64,000 nt of DNA from Tepidamorphaceae bacterium (GCA_028279445.1 JANQNT010000017.1:17317-81316); one strand, 5' to 3'. Shown: positions 46,129 through 55,651, counted from the stretch's first letter. Notes: a model not told the origin generated them from the sequence alone. Program-made: numbers and translations.

Positions 46129-46464
46129 GAAGAATTAGGTGGCCGGTCCGGAGACGATGTTAACGAGGAGGCCACTCCACCGTCCCGAACCGGCCGTTAC
46201 CCCACGGACCCAGGAGATGCGGCGGACCTGAGCACTCCATGGGGATCGGACATCGCCGGGACGTTCCGTTTCCAGACCGCCGACGGCGAATGCCACGGCA
46301 CGGAGAGTATCCGGCCGCTTAACAGAATCAACTGTATTTGGAATCGATATTGCTGGATTCGGCACGCAGCGTAAAGGGTTAGGGTTACCAGCGAAGGTTT
46401 ATGCTGAACGTGTCAAGTGTGCTTAACCCTGCACGCGAGCGATTGTCGCCCACCGATAAGCCGC

Positions 46465-47838
46465 TCAGGCGGCCTGCGCGCTGACCCGATTTCGCCCCGA
46501 CCGTTTGGCCGCGTAGAGCGCTTCATCGGCGCGCTTCAGCAACGCCGTTCCCTCCCTGTCGGACGCCGACAGTGCTGCGGCACCGATGCTGACGGTGACG
46601 TCGATCGCCCTGGTGCCACCCTGGATCGGGAAGGGTTCGCTGGCGATGAGCGCGCGGATGCGCTCGCCCACCTGCACCGCGACGCCGATCTCGGTTTCCG
46701 GCATGACGATGACGAATTCCTCGCCGCCAAGGCGGCAGGCGAGATCGAGCCCGCGGATGGTCTTGCGCAGCCGGCGCGAAAAGTCCTTCAGCACCTCGTC
46801 GCCGGCATCGTGTCCGTAGTCGTCGTTGACCGCCTTGAAGTGGTCGATATCGAGCAACAGCAGGGACAGCGGCCGGCGTGCGGCGTGCGACTTCTCGATC
46901 AGCGTCTGCAGGTGGCCTTCCATGTAGCGGCGGTTGTGCAGCTCGGTCAGCGGGTCCGTCAGCGCCATGGTGACGGACATCTGCATGTTGTCGCGCAGAC
47001 GCTCCGCGTAGCGGCGGCGCTTCACCTGCGTGGCGGTGCGCGCGACCAGCTCGTTGGGATCGATCGGCCGGGAGATGTAATCGTTGACGCCGAGATCGAG
47101 CCCGCGCATCAGCCGTGGGGTCTCGTCGGGTTCGGCGACCACCAGCACGGGCACATGACGTGTGCGTTCCAGCGAACGCAGTTGCGAGCACAGCCGCAGC
47201 GCGTCGAACGCCTCCAGTGCGAGACTGACGATGACCAGATCGAAATTGCCGTCGGCCGCCTTGAACAGCGCCTCCTGCGGCTCGCTCTCCACCTCGACCG
47301 TGTGGTGCCGCTTCAGTATCTTGCTGATGCGGTCGTGGGAACTGAGCCGGTCATCGACCAGCAATATCCTGCCGTTCTCGCCGGAGGCTTTGGCGGCCTG
47401 GGCCAACGGGTCTTCCAGGCCCATCTCGCGGCTGGTGGCCGCGCGCATGCGCAATTCGTCGATCAGGATCTTCAGCCGCGCCAGGCTCCTGACCCGCGTG
47501 ATCAGCGCCACGTCGCTAACCGGCTTGGTGAGGAAGTCGTCGGCACCGGCCTGCAGGCCGCGCACCCTGTCAGCGGGCTGATCGAGCGCCGTCACCATGA
47601 CGACGGGGATGTGATGGGTGCGCGGATCGCCTTTCAGGCGACGGCACACCTCGAAACCGTCCATGCCAGGCATCATCACGTCGAGCAGCACCAGATCGCA
47701 TTGCTCTTCGGCGCACACCCGCAGCGCCTCCTCCCCGGAGGTCGCGCAACGCACATCGAAGTACTCCTGCGTCAGGCGCGCCTGGAGCAGCTTCACATTG
47801 GCCGGAACATCGTCGACGACAAGAATACGCGCCGTCAT
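46465..47838 (-). CDS. pleD: PleD-type diguanylate cyclase response regulator
   Basis: This 457-residue PleD has two receiver domains and a GGDEF domain. The first receiver has the phospho-Asp in DLVLLDVMMPGMDGF. The second is degenerate, with Ser at the acceptor site (LVIVSLALEAFDAL), as usual for PleD. The diguanylate cyclase domain has RLGGEEFVIVMPE, with an upstream RGLD inhibitory site (RxxD). It makes cyclic di-GMP and controls the swarmer-to-stalked or polar-development switch in relatives. divK lies upstream on the same strand. Confidence 0.95.
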   Translation of the reverse strand: MTARILVVDDVPANVKLLQARLTQEYFDVRCATSGEEALRVCAEEQCDLVLLDVMMPGMDGFEVCRRLKGDPRTHHIPVVMVTALDQPADRVRGLQAGADDFLTKPVSDVALITRVRSLARLKILIDELRMRAATSREMGLEDPLAQAAKASGENGRILLVDDRLSSHDRISKILKRHHTVEVESEPQEALFKAADGNFDLVIVSLALEAFDALRLCSQLRSLERTRHVPVLVVAEPDETPRLMRGLDLGVNDYISRPIDPNELVARTATQVKRRRYAERLRDNMQMSVTMALTDPLTELHNRRYMEGHLQTLIEKSHAARRPLSLLLLDIDHFKAVNDDYGHDAGDEVLKDFSRRLRKTIRGLDLACRLGGEEFVIVMPETEIGVAVQVGERIRALIASEPFPIQGGTRAIDVTVSIGAAALSASDREGTALLKRADEALYAAKRSGRNRVSAQAA

Positions 47839-47876
47839 CTGTACTCACTTTCCTGCCGCCCGCCCGGGCGGCTTAC

Positions 47877-48248
47877 TCAGGCCTCGCCGGCGAAATGCTT
47901 GACCGTCTCGATGAACTTGGCGACCGAGATCGGCTTGGAGATGTACGCCTCGCAGCCGCCTTCGCGGATGCGCTCTTCGTCGCCCTTCATGGCAAACGCG
48001 GTCACCGCGATGACGGGGATGCCGCTAAGCTCGTCGTCGTCCTTGAGCCAGGCGGTCACATCGAGCCCGGAGACCTCGGGCAACTGGATATCCATCAGGA
48101 TCAGGTCGGGCTTGTGCTCGCGGGCAAGCTCCACCGCCTTGCGCCCGTCCCGCGTGCCCACGACCTCGTAGCCGTTGGCCTTGAGCAGATCGTTGAAGAG
48201 CTTCATGTTGAGCTCGTTGTCTTCGACGATCATCACTGTCTTCGGCAT
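47877..48248 (-). CDS. divK: DivK single-domain response regulator
   Basis: This 123-residue receiver-only protein regulates the cell-cycle kinases DivJ and PleC in alphaproteobacteria. The acidic pair is in [10 protein letters not shown], the phospho-Asp is in [13 protein letters not shown], Thr is in VIAVTAFAM and Lys is in YISKPISV. The start is the ATG at 48248 ([11 protein letters not shown]). divK-pleD is a conserved pair in Caulobacter and Hyphomicrobiales, and here pleD follows by 38 bases. Confidence 0.95.
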   Translation of the reverse strand: MPKTVMIVEDNELNMKLFNDLLKANGYEVVGTRDGRKAVELAREHKPDLILMDIQLPEVSGLDVTAWLKDDDELSGIPVIAVTAFAMKGDEERIREGGCEAYISKPISVAKFIETVKHFAGEA

Positions 48249-48357
48249 GGTACTCGCTCTACACCGGCGGAAGCGCGTTGACGCGCCTCCAACGTGCGCG
48301 CGCGGCGTTCGCAACCATCATTTGGCTGAATACCCATAAAAGTTTACGGATTAGCAA

Positions 48358-48660
48358 ATGCAATCGAACACTCAGGCGCGCGCGATGACCCGGACGGAGG
48401 CGGAACAACTGGCGCTGACGGCACTTGGCCACATCGCCGCTGATCCGGACCTGCTCGGCCGCTTCCTCGCCGATACCGGCATCGGACCGGAAACCCTGCG
48501 TCAGGCGGCCAGCGAACCCGGTTTTCTCGCCGCCGTCACCGGCCATCTGATGGCCAACGACGCGGTCATGCTCGCCTTCGCCGCCAATCATGGCGTCACG
48601 CCGGAGGATATCGTGCGCGCCCATGCGGCACTGTCGTCCGGCGAACCAGTCGATGACTGA
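48358..48660 (+). CDS. DUF3572 family protein
   Basis: This 100-residue protein has the DUF3572 pattern EAEQLALTALGHIAADPDLLGRFLADTGIGPETLR, followed by FLAAVTGHLMANDAVMLAFAANHGVTPE. DUF3572 is restricted to alphaproteobacteria and of unknown function. It is divergent from divK and 24 bases upstream of the ROK kinase gene. In Hyphomicrobiales this gene regularly sits next to divK and dinB. Confidence 0.85.
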   Translation: MQSNTQARAMTRTEAEQLALTALGHIAADPDLLGRFLADTGIGPETLRQAASEPGFLAAVTGHLMANDAVMLAFAANHGVTPEDIVRAHAALSSGEPVDD

Positions 48661-48684
48661 ACCAGCCGATGGCTGAGCCGATCG

Positions 48685-49599
48685 ATGACTGAGCGGTGGA
48701 CCGGGGTCGATCTCGGCGGCAGCAAGATTTCCGCCGTGGTACTCGATGAACACGGCCGGGAGCACGCCCGCCAACGCATCGCCACACCGCGCGGCGATTA
48801 TCAGGCAACACTTGCCGCCATCGCCGACATCATCACCGCCGTGGAGACACAGGCGGGCCTAGCCGCCAACACCGCAGCCGTCGGTATCGGAACGCCCGGA
48901 TCGCCGCTTCCGCAGACCGGGCGCATGCAGAACGCGAATTCGGTCTGGCTCAACGAAAAGCCGCTGCGGCGTGATCTTGAGGGCCTGCTCGGCCGGCCGG
49001 TCGTGCTGGCCAACGACGCCAACTGCCTGGCGCTGTCCGAAGCCACCGACGGCGCCGCCGCAGGCGTGCGGATCGTCTTTGCCGCGATCCTCGGCACCGG
49101 GGTCGGCGGTGGCATCGTCATCGACGGAGCGCTGCTCAATGGCCCGCTTGGCATTGCCGGCGAATGGGGCCACACGCCCCTGCCCGCACCAAGCGGCGAC
49201 GAAATTCCCGGTCCGAAATGCTGGTGCGGGCGCAGCGGCTGCATCGAGGCCTGGCTGTCGGGGCCGGGCCTTGCCCGCGACCATCTCGCGGCTACCGGCG
49301 AAGACCTGACTGCGGATGCCATCGCGTCTGGCGATACACCTCAGCGTGCGGCCACGATGGCGCGCTACACCGATCGTCTGGCCCGCGCGCTTTCGGTCAT
49401 CGTCAACATCATCGACCCGCATGTGATCGTGCTCGGCGGCGGACTGTCGAACATCCCCCGGCTCTACGATGAGCTGCCGCAGCGCATCCGTCCCCACCTG
49501 TTTTCCGATCTGCCACAAGCGCGCATACTGCCCGCAAGACACGGTGACGATTCCGGCGTGCGCGGCGCCGCACGCCTTGCCAAGGCGCTGGTTGCGTGA
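48685..49599 (+). CDS. ROK family sugar kinase
   Basis: This is a 304-residue ROK kinase. The N-terminal ATP-binding motif is [15 protein letters not shown], the central substrate segment is [13 protein letters not shown] and [12 protein letters not shown], and the zinc motif is [15 protein letters not shown] (CxCGxxGCxE). Family members phosphorylate glucose, fructose, N-acetylglucosamine or similar. The specificity is not decided here. Its stop overlaps the GTG start of dinB by 4 bases. Confidence 0.88.
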   Translation: MTERWTGVDLGGSKISAVVLDEHGREHARQRIATPRGDYQATLAAIADIITAVETQAGLAANTAAVGIGTPGSPLPQTGRMQNANSVWLNEKPLRRDLEGLLGRPVVLANDANCLALSEATDGAAAGVRIVFAAILGTGVGGGIVIDGALLNGPLGIAGEWGHTPLPAPSGDEIPGPKCWCGRSGCIEAWLSGPGLARDHLAATGEDLTADAIASGDTPQRAATMARYTDRLARALSVIVNIIDPHVIVLGGGLSNIPRLYDELPQRIRPHLFSDLPQARILPARHGDDSGVRGAARLAKALVA

Positions 49600-50903
49600 C
49601 GAATGAGGCCGCCGACAGGACCCGATCAGCACCGCCCGGCCTGTGCCGCGACTGCGGCGAACAGCCGGCCGGCGAGCGCTGTCCGGCCTGCGGCAGCCCC
49701 CGGGTCATACGTCACGCCGAGCTGTTCGATCTGGCCATCGCCCATATCGACTGCGACGCCTTCTACGCGGCCATCGAGAAACGCGACGACCCGTCCTTGC
49801 GCGACAAACCGGTGATCGTCGGCGGCGGCCGGCGCGGCGTCGTCTCCACCGCCTGCTACATCGCCCGCATCAACGGCGTGCGTTCGGCAATGCCGATGTT
49901 CAAGGCGCTCAAGGCGTGTCCCGAGGCCGTGGTGATCCGGCCGGACATGGAGAAATACGGCGCGGTCGGTCGTGACATTCGCCGGATGATGAAGGACCTG
50001 ACGCCTCAGGTGGAGCCGCTGTCCATCGATGAGGCCTTCCTCGACCTGACCGGCACCGAGCGCGTCCATCACGGTCCCCCGGCCGCCACGCTGGCGCGCT
50101 TTGCCCGCGACGTGGAACGCGACATCGGCATCACGGTCTCGATCGGCCTGGCTGCGAACAAGTTCCTGGCCAAGATCGCCTCCGACCTCGACAAACCGCG
50201 CGGCTTTGCCGTCATCGGCGCGCGCGAGGCGGCCGACTTCCTCGCCGACAAGCCGGTCACCATCATCCCTGGCGTCGGCCCGGCCATGGCGCGCAAGCTG
50301 GAGAAATCGGGCTTTGCCCGCATGCGCGACCTGCAGCGCGCCGAGCCCAAGGCGCTGGCACGCGCGCATGGCGACTACGGCATCAGGCTCTACGAGATGG
50401 CGCATGGGCGCGACGCGCTGCAGGTCGATCCCGGTTCGGAGCGCAAGAGTGTCAGTTCCGAGACCACCTTCAACGAGGACATCGCCGATGCGCGCGCGCT
50501 GGAGGTGCATCTGTGGCGGCTGTGCGAGAAGGTCTCCGCACGGCTCAAGGCCGCCGAACTGGCCGGGCGCACGGTGACGCTGAAGCTGAAGACGGACCGC
50601 TTCGCCACCCGCACCCGCGCCACCAGCCTGTCCGATCCGACACGGCTGGCCGACACCCTGTTCGCCGCCGGGCGCAGGCTGCTGCACGGCGAGACGGACG
50701 GCACGCCCTACCGGCTGATCGGCATCGGCCTGTCGGACCTCAGCGATGCGGACGGCGCCGATCCCGGCGATCTGCTCGATCCGGGTCAGGGCCAGCGGGC
50801 GGCGGCGGAACTCGCCGTCGATGCGGTGCGCGCGAAGTTCGGCCGTGGCGCCGTCCAGCGCGGCATCGGCTTTGAACGTGGCAAGCAGGATACAGAAAGG
50901 TGA
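49596..50903 (+). CDS. dinB: DNA polymerase IV (DinB, Y-family)
   Basis: This is a 435-residue translesion polymerase. Residues about 16-33 carry a Cys4 finger-like extension ([17 protein letters not shown]). The catalytic acidic residues are in [15 protein letters not shown] and [12 protein letters not shown], with the nucleotide-binding [15 protein letters not shown]. The helix-hairpin-helix and little-finger domains follow ([15 protein letters not shown]). The start is a GTG overlapping the ROK stop. No LexA box could be identified by eye in the coupled upstream region. Confidence 0.93.
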   Translation: MTNEAADRTRSAPPGLCRDCGEQPAGERCPACGSPRVIRHAELFDLAIAHIDCDAFYAAIEKRDDPSLRDKPVIVGGGRRGVVSTACYIARINGVRSAMPMFKALKACPEAVVIRPDMEKYGAVGRDIRRMMKDLTPQVEPLSIDEAFLDLTGTERVHHGPPAATLARFARDVERDIGITVSIGLAANKFLAKIASDLDKPRGFAVIGAREAADFLADKPVTIIPGVGPAMARKLEKSGFARMRDLQRAEPKALARAHGDYGIRLYEMAHGRDALQVDPGSERKSVSSETTFNEDIADARALEVHLWRLCEKVSARLKAAELAGRTVTLKLKTDRFATRTRATSLSDPTRLADTLFAAGRRLLHGETDGTPYRLIGIGLSDLSDADGADPGDLLDPGQGQRAAAELAVDAVRAKFGRGAVQRGIGFERGKQDTER

Positions 50904-50972
50904 CCGATTCCAGGAAGCTGAAGCAGCTTTCCCGCACCGCTTCCGATACCGGTCGCTCTGGCATGTGCACTG

Positions 50973-51089
50973 GGCCATGAAGGCATATCCTTGCCCTCGC
51001 CCTTCGAGGCCGGCTTTGCCGGGCGCCTCAGGATGAGGGTGTTGTAAGCGAGCCTCGAAGGGCGAGGGCAAGGATATGCCTTCATGGCC
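50973..51089. repeat. Perfect 38-bp inverted repeat with 41-nt loop
   Basis: Bases 50973-51010 are the exact reverse complement of 51052-51089 (arms contain GGCATATCCTTGCCCTCGCC). The loop contains CCTCAGGATGAGG, a core I associate with widespread Hyphomicrobiales repeats. It lies between dinB and the EipB-like gene (convergent), so it could also act as a two-sided terminator-like structure or be a mobile palindrome. Confidence 0.85.
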
Positions 51090-51161
51090 ACACACACTCC
51101 TCCGTCACCCCCAGGCGGTGACGCCTGGAAATTCCAATGACCGGAGAGAGCAACCGCTTCC

Positions 51162-52025
51162 TCAATCGCAGTCGGGGCTCTGCAGGAAGGTGATATCGGT
51201 CAGTTCGCCACGCAGCGAGAAGTCGCCATAGTCGAGCAGCAGCTTGCGGCTGACGCCGTTCTCGAACAGCTCCGAGCTGATCGCATAGACCGGCATTTCC
51301 TCGCCGCCGGTATCCTCGCGGAAGTCCGGCGCACTGCCTTCGCCGGGGAAATAGCTCACGGTCACCGGCCAGCGGTCGAGGTCCTTGAGCACCTCGCCGC
51401 CCGGCGCGGAAACTTCCCTGCGCTGCGAATCGGGCACGATGCGTTGCCCGATCACCGCGAACGTGTCGTAGAGCTGGTCGCCGGGATCGGCGCCCTCGTA
51501 AACGGTGGCCGACAAGGTGCGGCGGTCGGCGCGCGCCGCAGCGATCAGCCGGTTGAGGTGCTGCGTTGGAAACAGCACGTCGCCATCGAAGCGCACGGTG
51601 CGTGTCTTCGGTGCGACCAGCGCAACGGCAAGGCCGTCGTCGCCACGCGAGGCCTCGCCGTCGGTCTCCTCGGTCAGCTCGGAATTGTCATAGCGACGGA
51701 TGACGAAGCGGAAGGACGAACCGTCCGAGGATTCCCACTGCGCGGTGCGCAGGTCCGTCAGCAGCGTCGCGCCGGTTGCATTGGCGGAGCGGAACACATA
51801 GCGCGAATTGGTGGCCAGCCCCTCGCAGCCGGACGCCACGATGTCGATCACCATGCGCCCGTTGAAGCTGGTCACCGAACCGCCCTCGTCGGCCCGATCG
51901 AGCTTGAGATCGTAGACCGCGCGATGCGGCACCAGTTCCGCCTGGGCTGCCCCGGCCGCCAGCACAACGGCGATTGCCGCAACAGCAGCCGCGCCCACGC
52001 GAACGCTTCGCGTTACAAAATCCAT
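51162..52025 (-). CDS. eipB: EipB-like cell envelope integrity protein (DUF1849)
   Basis: This is a 287-residue secreted periplasmic protein. A signal peptide covers about residues 1-29 (basic start, Ala/Val-rich core, AAQAELVPH). The mature part begins HRAVYDLKLDRADEG, with MVIDIVASGCEGLATNSRYVF. Cysteines in ASGCEG and at the C-terminus (SPDCD) match the conserved disulfide of Brucella EipB, a spiral beta-protein needed for envelope integrity. The ATG at 52025 is preferred over an upstream in-frame Met. It is divergent from the RidA gene. Confidence 0.85.
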   Translation of the reverse strand: MDFVTRSVRVGAAAVAAIAVVLAAGAAQAELVPHRAVYDLKLDRADEGGSVTSFNGRMVIDIVASGCEGLATNSRYVFRSANATGATLLTDLRTAQWESSDGSSFRFVIRRYDNSELTEETDGEASRGDDGLAVALVAPKTRTVRFDGDVLFPTQHLNRLIAAARADRRTLSATVYEGADPGDQLYDTFAVIGQRIVPDSQRREVSAPGGEVLKDLDRWPVTVSYFPGEGSAPDFREDTGGEEMPVYAISSELFENGVSRKLLLDYGDFSLRGELTDITFLQSPDCD

Positions 52026-52198
52026 ACAGATGACCCCATCGGATGAGTCCCCCATCGCCATAGTCGCCGATTTTGCCGTGCCGCAAAAGCCGAATTCGCC
52101 GCATATGCCCAGCACACAGTCGCAACCGCTTGAGTTACGGCGAAAAGCCTGCAAGCTGTCGCCCGCATCGAACCCACATTCCGACAAGGACCCATGCC

Positions 52199-52663
52199 AT
52201 GTCCGCTACCGCCGAAAGCCGGCTCGCCGACCTCGGGATCACCCTGCCCGAGCCGTCCGCTCCGGTTGCCAACTACGTGCCGTTCGTCCAAACCGGCAAT
52301 CTGCTGTTCGTGTCCGGACAGGTGCCGATCGTCGATGGAAAACCGACGTTTCTGGGGCGGTGCGGCGAGACGATCTCCACCGACGACGCGGTGGCCGCGG
52401 CGCGCGCCTGCGCGGTCAACCTCATCACCCAGGTCAAGGCGGCCACCGGCGACCTCGAACGCGTCACCCGGGTCGTCAAGCTGATCGGCTTCGTCAATTC
52501 CGCGCCCGACTTCACCGACCAGCCGAAGGTCATCAACGGCGCCTCCGACCTGATGGTCGAGGTGTTCGCCGACAGGGGCCGCCATGCCCGCTCCGCCGTT
52601 GGCGTCGCAGCCCTGCCGCTCGGCGTCAGCGTCGAGGTCGAGGGCACCTTCGAGATCGGCTGA
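52199..52663 (+). CDS. RidA family protein (reactive intermediate deaminase)
   Basis: This 154-residue RidA/YjgF-type protein begins MSATAESRLADLGITLPEP. The conserved motif FVSGQVPIVDGKP is near residue 40 and an Arg/Glu-containing pocket (RSAVGVAALPLGVSVEVEGTFEI) is at the C-terminus. Family members hydrolyse 2-aminoacrylate and related imines. This YjgH/TdcF-length group is slightly longer than RidA itself. It ends 11 bases before the GDPD gene on the same strand. Confidence 0.88.
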   Translation: MSATAESRLADLGITLPEPSAPVANYVPFVQTGNLLFVSGQVPIVDGKPTFLGRCGETISTDDAVAAARACAVNLITQVKAATGDLERVTRVVKLIGFVNSAPDFTDQPKVINGASDLMVEVFADRGRHARSAVGVAALPLGVSVEVEGTFEIG

Positions 52664-52674
52664 GCGGACTGGCC

Positions 52675-53427
52675 GTGCGTCACAGTCCCGCTGCCTGGGT
52701 TGTTGAGCGGCCGATTGCCCATCGCGGCCTGCACGATCTCGCGTCCGGGCGACCCGAGAACACCCTCGCGGCCATCGCCGCGGCGGCAGACGCCGGCTAC
52801 GCGATCGAGATCGACGTGCGCCTGTCCGGCGACGGCGTCGTCATGGTGTTCCACGACCCCGTGCTGGACCGGCTGTGTGGCCGATCCGGTGTCGTGCGGC
52901 AAATGCCGGCGCAAGAGCTGGAAAAGCTGCCCGTGCTTGGCACCGGCGAGCGTGTCCCGCGGCTTGCCGCGGCACTCGATATCGTCGACGGGCGGGTGCC
53001 GCTCATCATCGAAGTCAAGCACGAGGCGCCGAGCGACGGGCGCATGGAGCGTGCCCTGGTCGCCACGCTGGAGCCCTATCGCGGACCGGTCGCGGCCATG
53101 TCCTTCGCGCCGGACTGCCTGGTCCATCTGCGCCGGCTGGCACCCGGACTGGCGCGCGGCATCGTCAGCGAACTCTACGGCAATGCCGCCCACTGGCCGT
53201 TTCTCACGCCCGGGGAGCTCTTTTCCCGCCGCAACCTGCTTCACCTGGCCCGAACCGCGCCCCATTTCGTTTCGTACAAGGTGGCGGAGCTGCGCCGCGC
53301 CAAGCCACTATTGACGCGTCGCGTGCCCAGTCTTCCGCTGATCTGCTGGACCGTGCGCACCCGCCACGACATCGCCACCGCGCGTCACGCAGGCGCACAG
53401 ATCACCTTCGAGGGATTGCGGCCCTGA
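52675..53427 (+). CDS. Glycerophosphodiester phosphodiesterase
   Basis: This 250-residue GDPD domain enzyme has the motifs IAHRGLHD (catalytic His), PENTLAAI, IEIDVRLSGDGVVMVFHDPVLDRL (Glu/Asp metal ligands and His) and IIEVKHE, with ICWTVRT at the C-terminus. There is no signal peptide, so it is cytoplasmic; it hydrolyses glycerophosphodiesters to glycerol-3-phosphate. The start is a GTG at 52675, chosen because it gives the right N-terminus just after ridA. Confidence 0.88.
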   Translation: MRHSPAAWVVERPIAHRGLHDLASGRPENTLAAIAAAADAGYAIEIDVRLSGDGVVMVFHDPVLDRLCGRSGVVRQMPAQELEKLPVLGTGERVPRLAAALDIVDGRVPLIIEVKHEAPSDGRMERALVATLEPYRGPVAAMSFAPDCLVHLRRLAPGLARGIVSELYGNAAHWPFLTPGELFSRRNLLHLARTAPHFVSYKVAELRRAKPLLTRRVPSLPLICWTVRTRHDIATARHAGAQITFEGLRP

Positions 53428-53431
53428 ACCG

Positions 53432-54667
53432 ATGACTGAGACCGCCGGCACCAAGGCAAGGACCCCATCCGCCTCGCAGGCGCCCGCCACGCTGCGCGTC
53501 GTCCATGCGATCGGAGATATCGGCGCGCACGACTGGGATGCCTGCGCCGGCATCCATGACCAGCCGGATTCAAAATCTCAGGAACACGAATACAACCCCC
53601 TGACATGCTTTGATTTTCTGTCATCCCTGGAAGACAGTGTCTGCGTTGGCGAAGGCTCCGGCTGGTGGCCGCATCACATCGTCCTTGATGGCGAAGACGG
53701 CACGCCGGCGGGTGTCGCCCCCGCCTATCTCAAGACCAATTCATTCGGCGAATACGTCTTCGATCACGGCTGGGCCGACGCCTACGAGAGCGCCGGCGGG
53801 CGGTACTATCCCAAGGTGCAGATCGCGGTGCCGTTCTCTCCCGTCACCGGCCGGCGCATGCTGTTGCGCCCGGACGCACGTATCGCCAGCGGCACCGATC
53901 CGTTCGAAATGCTGACGGCCGGCGCGCTGGCGCTGGCCCGCGAGGCGCAAGCCTCCTCGGTGCACTGGACGTTCTGCACGCAGGACGAATGGCAGCGCTT
54001 CGCAGACGCCGGACTGCTGCGGCGCACCGACCGCCAGTTCCACTGGTTCAACCGCGACTATCCGGATTTCGATGCGTTTCTGGAGACCCTCACCGCCCGC
54101 AAGCGCAAGACGATCCGCCGCGAGCGCCGCCAGGCGGTGCAGTCCGGCATCGCCATCGAGTGGTTGACCGGCGGCGACATCACCGAAGACCACTGGGATG
54201 CGTTCTTCGCCTTCTATATGGACACCGGCGCCCGCAAATGGGGACGGCCGTACCTCAACCGCCGCTTCTTCTCGCTGATCGGCGAGCGGATGCGCGACCG
54301 CATCCTGCTGGTCATGGCCAGGCGTGGCGGTCAGTACATCGCCGGAGCGCTGAACCTGATCGGCTCCCACGCGCTCTATGGGCGTCACTGGGGCTGCCTG
54401 GAGCATCACCCCTTCCTGCACTTCGAGATCTGCTACTACCAGGCCATCGACTACGCCATTCAGCATGGCCTCGCCCGCGTCGAGGCGGGCGCGCAGGGCG
54501 AACACAAGCTGGCGCGCGGCTATGAGCCGGTGACCACCTACTCCGCCCACTACATCGCCCATCCGGGCCTGCGCCGGGCAGTCGCCGAATACCTGTCACG
54601 CGAGCGCGCGATGATCGATCAGGAAGTCGCCGCGCTTAAGACCTACACGCCGTTCAAGCAGGGCTGA
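53432..54667 (+). CDS. FemAB-like / DUF482 acyltransferase-fold protein
   Basis: This 411-residue protein follows the GDPD gene by 4 bases. It has the features of the DUF482 (FemAB-like, GNAT-fold) family: NPLTCFDFLSSLEDS, VAPAYLKTNSFGEYVFDHGWADAYE, YYPKVQIAVPFSPVTGRRML, WFNRDYPDFDAFLETLTARKRKTIRRERR and FEICYYQAIDYAIQHGLARVEAGAQGEHKLARGYEP. No transmembrane segment is seen. Related proteins may attach amino acids or acyl groups, but no activity is established. Confidence 0.82.
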   Translation: MTETAGTKARTPSASQAPATLRVVHAIGDIGAHDWDACAGIHDQPDSKSQEHEYNPLTCFDFLSSLEDSVCVGEGSGWWPHHIVLDGEDGTPAGVAPAYLKTNSFGEYVFDHGWADAYESAGGRYYPKVQIAVPFSPVTGRRMLLRPDARIASGTDPFEMLTAGALALAREAQASSVHWTFCTQDEWQRFADAGLLRRTDRQFHWFNRDYPDFDAFLETLTARKRKTIRRERRQAVQSGIAIEWLTGGDITEDHWDAFFAFYMDTGARKWGRPYLNRRFFSLIGERMRDRILLVMARRGGQYIAGALNLIGSHALYGRHWGCLEHHPFLHFEICYYQAIDYAIQHGLARVEAGAQGEHKLARGYEPVTTYSAHYIAHPGLRRAVAEYLSRERAMIDQEVAALKTYTPFKQG

Positions 54668-54749
54668 ACGGCCTGTCGCACAGCGCCTTGCGGCCGCTGC
54701 GCGTTTGCCGCAAACAGACCGGCATAATCGACATTCGAAGGGAGTACCG

Positions 54750-55172
54750 ATGGCCGACTACGACAACGAGAACGTCTTCGCCAAGATCCTGCGCGGCGAA
54801 CTGCCCGCCAACAAGGTCTATGAGGACGACAAGACGCTGGCCATCATGGACATCATGCCACGCGCCGACGGCCACGTTCTGGTGATCCCCAAGGCGCCTT
54901 CGCGCAACATCCGCGACATCGAGGTCGACGATCTCGCCGCCGTCATGGCAACGGTGCAGACCATGAGCCGCGCGGTGATGACGGCGTTCGACGCCGATGG
55001 CGTTACGGTGCAGCATTTCTGCGAACCCGCCGGCGGCCAGGTGGTGTTCCACACCCACATACACGTATTGCCGCGCCATGACGGCGTGCAGTTACGTCCG
55101 CACACGGGCGAGATGGCCGATTCAGAGGTGCTTGCCGGTCACGCGAAGAAGATCAGGGCGGCGCTGGGGTGA
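54750..55172 (+). CDS. HIT family protein (histidine triad nucleotide-binding)
   Basis: This 140-residue HIT hydrolase has the triad HTHIHVLPR near residues 100-108, preceded by GQVVFH. The N-terminus NVFAKILRGELPANKVYEDD is the HinT/YcfF type. These enzymes hydrolyse AMP-linked phosphoramidates. The ATG at 54750 follows GAAGGGAG. Confidence 0.92.
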   Translation: MADYDNENVFAKILRGELPANKVYEDDKTLAIMDIMPRADGHVLVIPKAPSRNIRDIEVDDLAAVMATVQTMSRAVMTAFDADGVTVQHFCEPAGGQVVFHTHIHVLPRHDGVQLRPHTGEMADSEVLAGHAKKIRAALG

Positions 55173-55204
55173 GGCATCGTCCCAATTGGGTGCGGGACTG
55201 GACC

Positions 55205-55399
55205 CTAGAACGCCTTTGGTAGACCAGCCTGCTTCAGCGTTTCGTTTGCAGTGTGGCGCGACTTCACGCCCTTATCGACCGTGAAATGCTGTTCCAGAAT
55301 GGGAGTGTACCAGATTTCGTGGTCGCCACGGCCTTCACGAACGAAGTAGCAGTCCGCGTCTTTCAGCAGTTTCCTGAGGTCGCGGTAGTAGCTGGCCAT
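55205..55399 (-). CDS. hicA: HicA-type toxin of a toxin-antitoxin pair
   Basis: This is a 64-residue HicA family protein. The dsRBD-like core has YYRDLRKLLKDADCYFVREGRGDHEIWYTP, with the conserved His after Gly-Asp, then a basic segment and TANETLKQAGL. HicA degrades mRNA unless bound by HicB. The gene starts 6 bases after the hicB stop, so antitoxin comes first, the reverse of the classic hicAB order. Confidence 0.85.
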   Translation of the reverse strand: MASYYRDLRKLLKDADCYFVREGRGDHEIWYTPILEQHFTVDKGVKSRHTANETLKQAGLPKAF

Positions 55400-55405
55400 C
55401 CAACC

Positions 55406-55651
55406 TCAGGCGCAAGAGGTGCGCAGGCGAGCCAAGTGATGTGACATAATGCAAACTGGAACTTCTGGAAGGTCAGAGGTGACCCCGTTGAGTTCCAACA
55501 GGTCCTCAACGGCACCGATAACCTTCTCCTGCAGGGCTTCCATGGTCGCTGCTTCGACGGCCAGTCCGGCGACATCGTCACTGGTGGCGACCCAGACCTT
55601 GGCCTCGTCGTCCCAACCTGCGCGGACGATGATCTTGAGCTTGTCAGCCAT
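55406..55651 (-). CDS. hicB: HicB-type antitoxin (DUF1902)
   Basis: This is an 81-residue protein with a DUF1902 (HicB-like) fold: KIIVRAGWDDEAKVWVATSDDVAGLAVEAATMEAL, then VIGAVEDLLELNG. It binds and neutralises the adjacent HicA. Two ATGs are adjacent (55654 and 55651); GGAGG is best spaced for 55651. There is no obvious C-terminal DNA-binding domain, so autoregulation is uncertain. The flanking DNA (55655-55861) is lower in GC. Confidence 0.82.
   Translation of the reverse strand: MADKLKIIVRAGWDDEAKVWVATSDDVAGLAVEAATMEALQEKVIGAVEDLLELNGVTSDLPEVPVCIMSHHLARLRTSCA

Noticed and set aside
45832..46374. 180-codon open frame in the repeat mosaic
   Set aside because: It runs through repeated DNA, has no recognisable domain or ribosome-binding site, and composition is repeat-derived.
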